A DNA stretch of 64,000 nucleotides, taken from Nematostella vectensis. Lineage: Eukaryota > Cnidaria > Anthozoa > Actiniaria > Edwardsiidae. Numbering within the stretch: position 1 is the first letter of the stretch; each line of letters begins with the position of its first letter. Below, in pieces: positions 12,179 through 37,700 of the stretch. The stretch covers positions 5,916,747 to 5,980,746 of the forward strand of contig NC_064044.1 of NCBI RefSeq assembly GCF_932526225.1, read 5' to 3'. The notes under the pieces are model-generated. The model searched no databases, was not told the origin of the DNA, and saw nothing but the letters and a program-made list of their open reading frames with translations. The translations under genes and the position numbers were made by a program.

Positions 12179-13509
12179 GTCCAACACTACCTTTGCCGAA
12201 CAAGACTTGCAGCAAAGCTGGGCGAAGTTCGATACAAACAAATTCATTTTAATGGAAAAATAAAACACAAACACGGTAACTCATTTTCCTGGATTTAATT
12301 CTGCATCATTTGATGCTTAAAATCTATATACAAGAACTAAAATAGAGACCCAGATCTCTTTCATTAAAATTCTGAATGACATTACATAAAGACTGGGACC
12401 TGGACAAAATGCACCCTCCAAGGAAGATGGAAAAATAGATTTTGTGATGGCTCGATAAGTGTGAGAGTGGGGTGGGCACATGAAGGCGAGGCTCTCAGAT
12501 AGACAACAAAAACACGGTGTCAAAAGTGCCTTGGTCGCGAAGCTTCTTAAAGCTTAAGCCTTCAATTTTCAAGTAAGAAAAAAGCTAAGCCCGTGAACCT
12601 TTCTAAAAACGCAAAATTGCGAACCATTTACCCGAGAACCTCGTCCTTGCGTGCGCCTTTCTTCTCTCGCATTTCGAACCGAGTGAAAATGATGCAAGTA
12701 GTCACAGGGAACTGGATGTCAGTTCGCATTATCGGGGTTCTCCTGACAGAGTCAGATACAGGACGCGCCTATAAGAGTCAAGGAAACGGATGGAAACAAC
12801 CGCTCACAAAACTACTTTAAAATCGTGCTGTTTGGCTTCTAGCACAATGGAACACCGATAATTTGAACTCGGGTCTCGAACTCCCCGATATATCGCGCTG
12901 TTTTTCGTTTATTTTAAATTTTCGAGTTAAGGGGATCCTCTTTATTGGCAAAAAGGCATACAAAGTATCCTTATGTAAAATTTCAAGTTGGTTAAATGAG
13001 CATATTGGGTTAATGTCGGAAACAGTTGAGGTATTACTGTGTCTAGTTGTTAATTTGTGACTATTTCAAATTTTCTAGTGGCAAAACAGAAATTCTTGTT
13101 ACAATTGCTAGCTACGACTCTAATAAATAAGTCACATGTAACTTCTCTTGTTTAAACATTTCAGGAAGAATGTCGAATCTAGCAAAAATGGGGAATATCT
13201 CCCTACATTTTCCTACATGGAATATCTGGAAACTCTTAAAATTATCACTCAATATTATAAGGCTTGGCGAATCTAGGAATTATGTCAATTCTAGTTTAGC
13301 CAGGTCCAAAATGTAAAATAAAATTACATCTCTTTGTTAAATATATTAGTTATCATCTTTGGATAGTTACCGATTAAAAGAGGTGTATTTCGCTTGGTAG
13401 GCGTCACTGTGGAAACAAGAGAAACGAGACCTCTGCTCGCAAGGAATTAGAATAATATCTCTTCTGATTTATAATCGACTTTCTGATAAGTTGAAGTCAA
13501 TATGGGGTA

Positions 13510-13685
13510 AAACTAACCCCTTATCCTTGAAACCCAGGAATTTTTTTTAAGCAGTAAAACAGAAAAACCCTGGGTTTGTCGAAGTACTGATGGTGTAAAA
13601 CTGTCAATTCATCCAGGATTTTTTCTATAAGCGCTAAGACAGAAAACCCCTAGGTTTTTGAGAGTGCTTTCACTCTTACAGTGAT
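13510..13685 (+). repeat. Direct duplication, about 105-bp spacing
   Basis: Two diverged blocks share CCAGGAATTTTTT then AAGACAGAAAACCCCTAGGTTT (AAACAGAAAAACCCTGGGTTT in the first). The function is unknown. Confidence 0.6.
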
Positions 13686-13795
13686 ATAATTAATACAATT
13701 AATTTACATTTAAAACTTTTTCTAAGTCTGCCATAATGGATACCCTTGAATGGTTATTGTTGGATGGTGAGCTGTACAGACTAACTGCGCGCATG

Positions 13796-14014
13796 TATTC
13801 TTGGTTCTCCCGCTGGTATCCGCCCTTAAAATTTTGTTGCATGGCTGACTACGGCGCATGTGTTTCCGGGTTTCCCCGCTGACCCATCTTATTTCTCACT
13901 TCAGATATTGTTTCATTGTGTACCCCCGCTGACCAATCTCATTTCTCACTTCAGAAACTGTTTCGTGGTGTACTGGACAGTGCACATGGGCTATAGTACC
14001 CTCGCTGACCGATC

Positions 14015-14030
<16 letters not shown>
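13796..14030 (-). repeat. Tandem partial copies of the 3' end of the last PASK exon
   Basis: The functional terminal exon contains, on the + strand, CGCTGACCGATCTCATTTCTC around the stop codon, followed by TCTCCGCCTTTAAGGTACTG. Copies of the stop-codon block occur at about 13880 and 13930. A copy of the next block (TATCCGCCCTTAAAATTTTG, then GGCGCATGTG) occurs at 13816-13862. The copies lie just downstream of the gene in its sense direction. Confidence 0.75.
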
Positions 14031-26678
<12,648 letters not shown>

Positions 26679-26687
26679 ATTTAAACC

Positions 26688-29600
26688 CTGAAACAACCAG
26701 AATTTACATTTCAAAATGCATACATATGTATGTAAACATCAAGTAATTCTTATTTAAAAGACGGAGCAACTTCAGAATACCCGAAGCTGTCTTTTCTGAT
26801 TCATCTAACAAAATTATTCAATTGATCTAAGTCACTGCTACAATGGTCCGCAGTCCCCTGTGAAGCCATCTTTGCATATTTATATAATGAAGTATCAAAT
26901 AATAAGTCTAAGTAATATATATCACTGCTACAGTGGTCCACAGTCCGCGGTCCGCTGTGGAGCTGTCTTTGCATATTTATAGAACGAAGTATCAAATGAT
27001 AAGTCTTAGTAATTTAAGTCACTGCTACAGTGGTCCGCAGTCTGCTGTGGAGCAGTCTGTGCATATTTATAGAACAAAGTATTAAATTATAAATCTAACT
27101 GATCTAAGTCACTGCTACCATGGTCCATGGTCCGCAGTCCGCTGTGAAGCCATCTTTGCATATTTATAGAACGAAGTATCAAATCATAAATCTAGATGCC
27201 CACTTTTTTTGTACTTGGGGACGTCTATCACCCTTTTCTATTTTAATTCAGCAATCTGTGCAATTCGCAGTCATTTTGTTATTTTCTAAATCCTAAACTG
27301 TCTTTTTGGCTTTAATTATTTTCTGTATAGTTTTGTTAATAAAGTTTAGTCTCACTTTCCAAACATACAATACACACGCCGGATGAATATGACTAAGCCC
27401 TAGGCTGTGGACCGCGGACTACAGACCAACCAATTTCGCATTATGGATGAATTAGTAGTCTTTGACTGCAAACCACGGACTGCAAACCAACATAACATAT
27501 CCGATTATAATTTAATTGTGCAATGATAGATATTTTATATTGAGTAGTATTATAAATAAATTGTGCAATGATGGATACTTAATATTAAGTAGTTCTGGAC
27601 TGCGGACCGCGGACAGATGAAATTTAGAGGCCTTAAAATGTGGACAGGTATTCTGAAGTTTAGCCTAAAAGACAATATATAATCTTGCAATGGTAGGCAA
27701 ACTTATATTCTAGAATTAATTCAAACGAGAAATCGGGAAGAAATAATGTAACCCTAAAATTTTGCAAATAAAATATTAAATTACAGCAGTAAAAAACATT
27801 ACAAACGCAAAAAATGATTTGATGACAGAACCGAAACATCTCACAGCTGAGAGAACGAACAATAACATGATTTTCGAGAATAAGTAGTATTACCTTTGCA
27901 GTTCACCTGTGCTTGAAAGTATCTATTCGGACATTAATCCACCTTATATCAGCGATAGATTTTGTTGGAATGTTGGTTTTGAAAGCCGAAATTTGACAGT
28001 TGTGTGGTCGCTTCGATCAAAATTTTTACCACGATTTATAACTACGATTTATAACTACTATCAGACTAAATTAACAAACATAAGCATAACTGTCTGAGTC
28101 GCTATAAGGATTCCCGACAATTTTTGTTAATAGGGATGCCATTTTAATGAGTAGGGGTTAGAGTTAATTGTCAGAGCGGTTTGGAACGCTTTGTGTATTT
28201 GAGCGCTCTGTTTACATCTTTTTAGTCAAGACTTTCAAGGCTTTCTGTTTGGAAACAGGGGCCAAAACAAACCAAACACATAAAAAAGTACACAGTAAAC
28301 CTATTGTTATACTAAACATCAGCCAAATATCAACAATAGAAGCAAAAATGCAGTGAAAACAACGAGCTCGACTGGTAGTTTTGGTTAGACATTTCGGTGC
28401 AAACGAAGCTTCGAATAAAATCGGGGAACCCGATCTATTTACGAACCTGAGAAGCTCTAGCCTTTGCTGCACCATGCTTTAAAGTAAGGGAATCGTAACA
28501 AAGCGATCTGCTCAGCAATGGTACACTGACCGGTCGAGGAGGCAACGGTGATTTGCTCGACGCCATTTTGTACGCTCGTTTTCAAATGCGAAGCAACTGC
28601 GCGCCTAAAGTTCGGAAGGTCATCGGACAGCGTTCGGTGTTCCGAGTTCAGGCCATTATTACCGCTCGTCGGATTTTAAATGTTTTTAAAGCTGCACGGT
28701 TTAACCTTTCATGGGATTTTCTTCCTGCACATTTTACAGTGATGAGCAACGCAACGGTAATTCAATCGACATTTTTCTTAATTTTGTTGAGTGCACACTG
28801 GCGACGCTAGTTAGGAGTATGGGCGTGGAATACCTTTTTCTATACCAGGAACCTGGGAACTGAGATAGGTACGACGGCTCCAACTTTTAGTTATAATTTA
28901 AAAGATATACAATCTTGGATTATTATAACTATGAAATTCTTTGAAAAATATAATGAATGTTGGTAAATCAGAGAGTCGCAAAATAAAGTATTTTTCGTTT
29001 ATAAGTGTCTGTTTTAAGTCATAGCGGCCCGGGCTCATACTCACTGTATATGCCCCTTGTCATAGTTAGTTATACTATTTTAGAAATAAAATAGGAATCG
29101 TTTTACCTTTAGGCCAACTACGCTTGTTGCCGGCCCTGTTCCGGCTAGTTCCGCTTCTAATAAAAACAACGTTATATATAAAAAAAAAAAAAAAACTGGA
29201 CTTGAAGAGATTCAAATATTATAAATTTACTCGGCAAAGATCGAATTGCATAAAAAAAATCAAATTAATCAGATGTCATGGCGATTAAATTTGATATAGA
29301 CAACTCTCATAGGTCTTGTTATTGCACTGTTGCTATTTGGAAGGTAAATATTTACTGTTTAAATGTAATAATTTCCGGTCAAATAGATTACAGTAAATCA
29401 AGTCTGTAAGTTGTTTTGGCACGTTGGCTTTGGCTACATAAATATTTTTATAGGTCCTTCGGTAGAGATAGAAGGTCCATAAAAACGAACATTCGTATCT
29501 CCTCGTTTCGTCTTGCAATACTAGTGCCAGTGCGCCTGCAAGCGATACTTGCAATCAACCTCGTTCCCAATGCCTCTATCAGTACGCTACGGAGAGCCAA

Positions 29601-29870
29601 CAAATCAAACCCAAGACAGGGGGGATCTAGCTTTTCGCTAAAGGGGGGTTTGGCTCAGTGACAAAGGAAGGAGGGGGTAATTTTTTTTTGTTACATGGTT
29701 TTCTGGCAGCCCAAGGGAGGGGGTTAAACCCCTAAACCCTTCCCCTAGATCCGCTACTGCAAGACAGATTCAAAGAGAATATCGAAGGGAAATGACGAAC
29801 ATTTAGAATTTATGGCGCGGGCACCCTGTAGAAATCTGACCGTATGGACTGGAAAATAGTATCATCCAAG
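26688..29870. other. Region between the PASK start and PDCD2L, with presumed PASK 5' exon and promoters
   Basis: The PASK coding exon is preceded by an acceptor, so a 5' exon should lie further right. I could not identify it with confidence; GC-richer sequence at 28500-28640 is a candidate. The tandem array at 26820-27195 is the only strong structure. PASK and PDCD2L are transcribed divergently. Confidence 0.5.
26820..27195. repeat. Tandem repeat of about 95 bp, 4 units
   Basis: Each unit contains CACTGCTACAGTGGTCCGCAG, GCTGTGGAGC and TTTGCATATTTATAGAACGAA with AGTATCAAAT. The related words GGACTGCGGACCGCGG recur, partly inverted, at 27400-27620 and near 44040, so the family is dispersed. 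Confidence 0.88.
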
Positions 29871-32800
29871 ATGGCGGATCCGTTGCTGTTAGGACTCGCA
29901 GATGAACAGATAAAAAGCAGCGAAAACCCCAATAATGACTGGACGATTAGTAAGCTTGGTGGTCTGCCGGTAAGCAAAGCTTTGTATAGAACTATGTCCA
30001 ACTGATTCTTTATTTAATCCGTGATTGGATTATTCATGATTTCGTTTGCTTCACACGTTAGCGTTCACGCGAAGGGAAGCTTATAATTAAATTTAGACCT
30101 TATTAAACTAGATTGCGTAATATCTGATAGTACGGAATAATTCAGACCCTTAACATGAGTGTACTATGCTTGAACCTGGGATGGGGGGATGGGGGGAGGG
30201 GGCTGCATATCTGTCATCTTATCTGCATAAGAGAGCTTTCAAAATAATTTTGGGCCCCATCACAAAATATCCCCAAAACAAAAGCTGATTATATAATGAC
30301 ATGTATAATAAAAGTTTGTCATTTGTTTTCGATAATCATTTCATTCATTTGGAAATTTATTTATATCCATCACAGGACTGGTTATTAGGGCCTCCTAGTA
30401 CACTCCCATCATGTGGCTTATGCAATAGGAGACTTCCCTTGATTGCACAGCTGTACTGCCCCCTTTATAACTCCCCATATCACCGAGTGATGTACATCTT
30501 TGGTTGTCCAAGCTCATCCTGCTGGAACAAGCAGCAAAGGTGCAAAATCTTGTTCATTAAAACTATGGTGGTAGCTAGGGGCTCCACCATATTACATAGA
30601 TACTGTTGATGTTACAACATTTTTACAGAGCATGCTTTTTTAGAGGCTTAGATTAGCCAATCAAATGCAACCTTTGTGTTGAAGTATTTTGTTTGACGTT
30701 CACTTAGTCCACAGAAAAATGTATGGTTGCTGAACTCCCTCCGTACATTTTGTATGCTTTTGTACCCATGCTAAACTCCACAAATTTCACAATAAACTCC
30801 CTCCATATATATGTTGTGTATGTTTTTGTAACCATGCTATGGATTTAGGTTAATTAGGCCCCTAGCGAACCCTCATCCTCACCCACCCCACCCCCATATC
30901 ATTTTTCTACCTGCACAAATGAATGAGCTAAGAAAAAGAAATTAAACCAGAATTGAATCCTAGCTTAATGTAATGCCTTTTTTTCTGCCTGTACAGTTGG
31001 CAAGTGCTTCGAGGGCAAGTTCTTGAGGAAATGAATACCCAACCAACTACAGGAGAGAAGGTTTGATATGGTAGTGAACACTACTCTGTACTACCCAGTC
31101 TTGATTTACATATTCAGGGGGAGAGGGCTAGTGTACCTTTGACTCACCCTTATACAAAACAAATAAGAGAAAATCAAAAGAACAGAGTAGTCAAGCCATA
31201 GTACATTGCATAGGTATATCGCACTGGTTGTGACCTCCTTTTTCACCATATAACCACATTCACTTGTCTTCAATGGCTCTTGCTAGTTTTTTTTTTACTC
31301 TATTTTTAGGCTTTGAGTTCTGATGATGTTGATGACTGGGGCGATGATGCCAATGACTGGGGAGAGTAAGTGAAAATATTGCTAATTATTATGAAAATTG
31401 GATTCATTATTTCTGCTTAATTGGCTCAGAGCATGTACTATTATTAGAGAATTGACTCCCATAAGCATTTGAATAACCCCAAATGAGGGCCAGTATTGCT
31501 AATTATTATGAAAATTGGATCCATTATTTCTGCTTAATTGGCTAAGAGCATGTACTATTAGAGAACTGACTCCCATGAGCATTTGAATAACCCCAAATGA
31601 GGGCCAGGTAGCAGGCTATTTTTTGGCGAATTTGAAACAAATTGATGTTGTTGTTTATATTTTCAGAAGTAATGAATCAAACTTAGTCATGAATGATCTA
31701 GAGGTTGCTGCAAGCAAACTGTCATTACAAAACCCTGCACAACACCCTGGCAATGACAACAACACCTCCACAACTACGAAATTTTTAGAAATATCATCAA
31801 ATTCTACCCAACAAAATATATCAGCTGATACCTTGGAAACACCATTCTTTGTGCCATACTACATAAATGTATTTGAAGACTCATCAAATGCCAATAGTGG
31901 TGCCTTTACAAAGCATGAGAGGCAGCTGTTACAGAGATACCAGGCGGATGAGGGAGTGAATGTGATGGACTGGGTTAGGGGAGATTTGGATGATATCTAT
32001 GAAGCTGTTGGGGGAAATGCTGGTGAGAAATATGAAAAGGAGTCTGTTCGACATGGTGACAAAGGCTTCCATAAATTCCATAAACAGCTACTGTCATGTC
32101 CTCAGCAGTGTTTAAGGTAATTACTGTTAGTGTTTTATTTGATACCTGTCATGCCTTTTGTCTACTCTTAGTGTATGTGTAGTAGACAATGCCAAACCTT
32201 GTCTTTCAAAAATGTTTTTTTTCTCCCACAATTTAAACTGTAAAAAATAAAGGTCCATTTTTCCAAATTTTTCCGCCTTGTGGAATTTGAGAAGAAAAGT
32301 GAAGCTTTGGCAAGATAGGACTTTGTTTACAGCATCTTTCACTTTTTTATATTCTTCATTAAACAAAGTAGTGAATTTCAACCCCATAAATGGCCTATTG
32401 TTAGTGGCTGCAAAAAAATTTTCATAGTATGTATAATGTTTGTAGGAAAATAGATTCTATGATGGAGCAGAAAGAAAGAGTTGACTAAATGGCATCCTGA
32501 TATATGACACAAGATGTATCTAATTTTATTGAAACCATTAGTGTTTTTTTTTTTATTTGATACCTGTATTCCCAGCAACCATATTTTGTGTTATTTAATA
32601 AGATCATTAAGTCTCAACTTATGTTTGCTCCTTTTTTTTGTCCCTCTCTTCACTTCCTCAGCAGGGGAGAGGAAATGAGGCAATCATCTGATAAATCAGG
32701 ATAGCGAACTTAACTCATTTTGTCACTTAATCCAATTTCACACTAGGTACCAGTGGGACGGCACACCCTTGTTTATTAACCCTGAAAGTGAGGCCCTAGT

Positions 32801-33383
32801 TGGAGCCACAGGTATACCGATATGCAGCTATTGTAATGCTCCAAGAATCTTTGAGATGCAGTTGATGCCTGCACTGGTAAGCAAGCTTCACGGAGACAAA
32901 GTGCTAAGTGAACCCTTGCTGAAGCAAAATGAGTGCCTTAAACCAGGGAATCATTCTGATCGGAGTAATAAAATGACTGAAAGTAGTGAAGTCGTTGAAA
33001 GAATGTGCACCATTCACTATGGTAATAAAAATGTCTGTTACAAACAAGGTATGTGTGACAGTAATGGAATATTACATGGCAGTTGTGAATCCAGTGTAAA
33101 TCATGACTTAGAAGAGGCTTTAAGAAGTGACAATGTTAATATAGTATCTGATACATTGTGTGACACTGATGGATTACGTGACATTGGTGGATTGTGTGAC
33201 GCTGATGGGTTGTTTGACACTACTCGCCTAAATATTGAGTTTGGAACAGTCATGGTTTACGCTTGTAGTCAAAGTTGCTGGGATGATAGATCAGGTTATC
33301 GGCAGGAATTCATCTTTGTAGAAGCTGATCCAGATGCTCATCTTTTCTTTAGAAAAACAAATAGCAATAAAACTGACAAATAA
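29871..33383 (+). CDS. PDCD2L: Programmed cell death protein 2-like, 6 exons, 489 aa
   Basis: PDCD2/TSR4-family proteins are cytoplasmic adaptors linked to small ribosomal subunit assembly. Exons are 29871-29969, 30376-30539, 30997-31060, 31310-31365, 31667-32116 and 32747-33383, with phases joining to 1470 nt. The N-terminal part has a Cys-rich motif (SCGLCNRRLPLIAQLYCP, then FGCPSSSCWNKQQ). An acidic linker follows (SSDDVDDWGDDANDWGE). The C-terminal PDCD2_C domain runs from YQWDGTPLFINPE through CSYCNAPRIFEMQLMPALVS to IEFGTVMVYACSQSCW. About 85 extra residues split the C-terminal domain between PALVSKL and LNIEFGT; they include an imperfect repeat CDTDGLRDIGG / CDADGLFDTTR. The protein is therefore longer than vertebrate PDCD2L (about 358 aa, from memory). 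AATAAA occurs about 205 bp after the stop. Confidence 0.94.
31378..31612 (+). repeat. Tandem duplication of about 119 bp in PDCD2L intron 4
   Basis: Two nearly identical copies run from TATTGCTAATTATTATG to CCCCAAATGAGGGCCAG. They begin about 12 bp after the exon 4 donor. The few differences mean the event is recent. Confidence 0.95.
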
Positions 33384-34769
33384 GTTATAGATATTTGAAA
33401 TTCATATCTGAAAAACATTTTGGAAAAATGCTTAGTTGTCTTACTACTAAGAATGTACCTTAATTCGTCCTTATAGTTTAGCGTCCGTTTACATGGACGA
33501 GACCAATCACACCATGTAATTCTTCTCTGACAAAAGGTCAATACAAATAATCTTCTATCAACAGCTGTAGACCGCCGGTGATAAATGATAAATAAATAAT
33601 TAAATTTAGGCGGATATTCACTGTTGTTGGAATGCTTAATTATGAGAGCGCAGATTCAGTCGTGAGCAGTGGTCAGATCTAGATATTAACAATGGAAAAT
33701 GCAAGACGTAGCTCATTTGAACCACAATTAGTTCACGATCTCGAACAACACCTAATTTCAAAAATCAACACCAAGAATGCTTGAACCTGGCTTACCAGCT
33801 ACGGGTGATGACCTATGCCTCTCCATAGCTAGGCTTTTGTACTTACCAGGGTAAATCTCCACCAAGAGGATAAGCAAATGTGATTTTATAGCCATTATGC
33901 TTTATAATACGGTTAAGAAGCTTTCAGGCAGATACCAGCCGTTCGTCCAGCCTCGACCCCAGTACTCCACCCCCTGCACGGACAACCATCTTAATGATTT
34001 TGGTTTTCTTGGTTTGTATGACGTTACTGATGATCTTGTTAGACATCCTCTCCATAATACCATAGAGTCCAGGTACCCGCCTTTTACATACTTTTACCAA
34101 TCCTCTTGCTACAGGAATAAAGCGCTTTACCTGTTAGAAGGGAAGGGGAGCTGCTATACCAAGTAGAATTTACAAAAGGCATGGCAACAAGGGAGTTCCA
34201 CTCCTTATCTAAGCATATGAAATGTAAATTCTGATTTAGGCTTGTCGAGAGTTCAGGCATATAAATAACTCTTATAGAGGGAAGGACACAGCAGCAGATT
34301 GAAAGCTTCAATTAAAATGATTAAGAAAATCGTTTGCAATAGCATTATACGAATTTTGCCGAATTCTATGACAGAAGACCTTCCGAAATTAAAAAAAATT
34401 AAAAAAAGATTAAAAATACATCATTCACTATGTTCAGTATTCAACAAAACTTGTAATGAATTTCCGTTTATTTTATTTAGAATTCACTGACATCCTGTCC
34501 CATTCACTGTCCCGTCGGAGCCACCTGTATGCGACAAGGTTCTTTGGAGTAGAGTTGCCTTGAATCTACACATGTTTACTCCGGTATAATGAAAAGTCAT
34601 GCTGGAATTATGGAAATGTGAAATGGGTCACATCGGCACCGAAAAAATGCTCACACTTATCATGTTTCTTGAATATGTTTTATGTATGGTTTTCTTTATC
34701 TCCTGCAAACTGTGAGTAAAAATATATTTGTTTATCACATTCAGATGTGAACTGCCTGATTACTGTGAT
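33384..34769. other. Intergenic, PDCD2L 3' flank and acyl-CoA synthetase 3' flank
   Basis: The two genes converge here. Candidate polyadenylation signals are AATAAA near 33590 (+) and TTTATT near 34470 (reverse strand). I see no gene or clear repeat. Confidence 0.55.
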
Positions 34770-37700
34770 CTACTCAGATATCCCAAGCTTCTGCATCGCC
34801 AAGTCCCTCATCGCTCGGCGGTCCACTTTTCCCGTGTTCCCAGATGGGAAGGTCTTCACCAATAACATATATCGAGGCTTCAAACTCAAACCATCGGCTT
34901 CCGGAGGAAATTGCTCTGAGCACCAGGCCTCCAGCTCTGCCAGCCTCACTTCTAAACCTCGATCATTGTTGGCGGCTTTAAGAATAACGCAAGCGCAAAT
35001 CTCCTCGTGAAGCTGCTGATCAGGAACACCGAAGACTACAGCGTCTGACACATCGGCATGTCCTAGAATCACTTTCTCGATTTGCAATGGAGATATCTTT
35101 AATGTTGCGCGTTTAATGAAATCTTTCTTACGCCCAAGAACCTTGACTTTTCCTGATTCATCCATAACACCGATATCTCCCAGTCGGAACCAGCCAGTGG
35201 CTGTTTTTGCTTGCTTGGTTGCCTCGGGGTTACCAACGTATTCTGAGAAAACCATGGCACTCCGAACGCATATTTCACCAGGCGTTCCTCGCGGCACCAC
35301 CTCGTCCCCGTCGCCAACGGTTTTCACCTCGCACCCAGGAACCACTGACAACTCTCCAAAATCATCATCATTCATTCCATCTTTAATAATAATTTTCACG
35401 GCTTGTAACATCCCTTCAGTTGATCCAAATACATGGAAACCTCTAGCGAACGGTAGGCCTTCTAACACACTTGATATCATGGTCTTGGGGTATACTTGTC
35501 CACCGTAATGGAATTCCTCGAAGCTTGAAAGGTCGTACTTTAAATGCAGCTTGTCCTTGGTCAGCTTATGCATCAGTGCAGCGCTAAAGATGCCATTGGT
35601 GCACTTTTCATTCTGCATGATTTCAAACGCGACTTCGTTCATTTCTTCATTTAGAGTTATCTCGGTTGGCACCCACACGATTGTAGAATCGTTCACTACA
35701 CAGCATAAGGTAAGCATGCCCCAGCCCCACGCCATCGGTCGGTCAAAATACTTTATCTCGCGTTCAGCGCGAATATCCTGAGAGATGTCTTTCCAGGTTA
35801 AAACTGAGCACGTGCGACTGAAGCATGTGTGCTGGACAAGTTTTGGGGACCCTGTGCTTCCGGATGTGTAGACTATCACGATAGGGTCATCAATTTGTAC
35901 TTCCGCTTCGGCTAGCGTTAACTTGTGTAGAAGCCCACTTTCTTGACCACGCACAATCAGATCATCATACATGTGAGAATCCAAATCAGTCACGCACTTG
36001 CATGACGTCACATCTCCCAGGGAAACAAGTATTGGATCAGTTTCCTTGGAAATATCAGAGAGCAACTGCTTTATACCTTTTGCTAGCTGCAGCCTCTGGG
36101 TTTCGCGCATGTCAGGGTCGAAGACAACCGCTTGGACTCTTAGATCTTTTATCTGACCAACTTTATCCTGAGACAGCCCCCCAGGTCCCAGTAAAATAGT
36201 GTTTGCACCAAAACGCTGAAGTGCCATAAAGGATACCGCAAACCGAATACTGCTGGCGCCGATGAGAAGCACGTGTTGTCCACGTGACAGACCAAGATCG
36301 AGTAAGGATGCTGCCAGATAGCGAGACCTGAAAAGGATAAAACATAATAACGATTCTTAATCATAGGTACAATTATAATCTTGTGAGGGGTTTTGTTCTA
36401 TTCTCTTATAAATTATCCTGTTGAAGTGTGGACGTTGAAACCACATTATATTTATCGTGAAAGATCAAAGTTCATTTGAATACAAGGTTCCGGTATAAAA
36501 AGTCAACGGTCTTATTTCATACTCGAAAGTCAGCGCAATTACAGAGGCGTTCAAAATATTTTTTTCAACCTTGTGATTTATAGCTGCCCCCCCCCCCCCC
36601 CCCCCCATACTGAAGAGGGCTGATTATTTTAGCGGAGCTCCGCGCCGAGCCCCATACCTAAAAAGGTATACAAGAAAATTACAGGAAAATATAATGGTAA
36701 CAAATATTGGTTATCCATGGACTCGAGTTTTGGTGACGGATGTCCGTCCGTCCCCAAAAGGAGGTGCAAAAAACTGTGGTCACGTGTTGTGTGTTGTCAT
36801 CGATGACGTCACTGAAAGCAAAAAAACGTGATTAAGAGCACAAACATTCATATCTCTTGACAGAAACATTGCTTCACGACATGACGGAAAACATGACATG
36901 ATGCTTCAAATAAGCCCATTTCACTTGGAATAAGGCGGAGAATTTCTCTGAGTACTAAGTAACTAAGAGAAAACAAAATATCAAGTGGGACTTTTTTTAA
37001 ATTGATGCGACTTTTTGTAAAGTGTCATTGAAGTTCGAGCTTTTCGTCCCTGGACTGATACACAGGGCAATAATGATCAAGTAAAAATTATCTTAAAAAG
37101 CCAAAATCTGTTTATGTGCACTTCGGCCTCACGTTGTTTGTGTTTTGAAAATCAGTCCGTAATACAAGGAACCTAAAGCCATTGTAAGAAATTGTGTCTT
37201 CTCTCTCTATCTGGAATTGCGTGTTTTCCAGGTTTTTCCGTCATGTCAAACTTGGCAGGTGTTATGTTTGTGTAAAGGGGGTGCAAAAATATGGTCACGT
37301 GATTTGTGACGTCATCGATGACGTCACTAAAAGCAAAACTATTTCGATTTCATTAAGGACAAAATATCGATATTTCACGAACGAAACATATGACAATCAT
37401 AAAGGTGTCAAGAGGGGTAGACCAATATGGTCACATAATTAAGACGTTATCAATGACGTCACTAGACGCAAAAATATGCTGAAGTCAATAAAATAAAAAA
37501 ATATAAATTTCATGAAAGAAACACCGTACGACAACTAAACTTGTAAGGTGTTATGTACTGTTCTAGTGGGATGCAAGAGTAGAGAGTCAATGATAACCGT
37601 CACGAATATAGGGGTCGCATCTTTGTGTCACTAATGTGGGTTGTAGCACCAATAAATACGGTCACGAAATGAAAAAGATTGAAACATCAAGCACGCAACA

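Larger units (their letters stand above)
10648..14014. other. Intergenic region between convergent ZnT and PASK 3' ends
   Basis: Apart from the minisatellite at 11880-12178 and duplications at 13510-14030, I recognise no gene. Short frames around 11634 and 12593 have no family resemblance. The 3' UTRs of both convergent genes must lie here. Confidence 0.6.

Noticed and set aside
34747-35781. Plus-strand frames across the acyl-CoA synthetase exon
   Set aside because: They are antisense shadows of a clear minus-strand enzyme with all ANL motifs.
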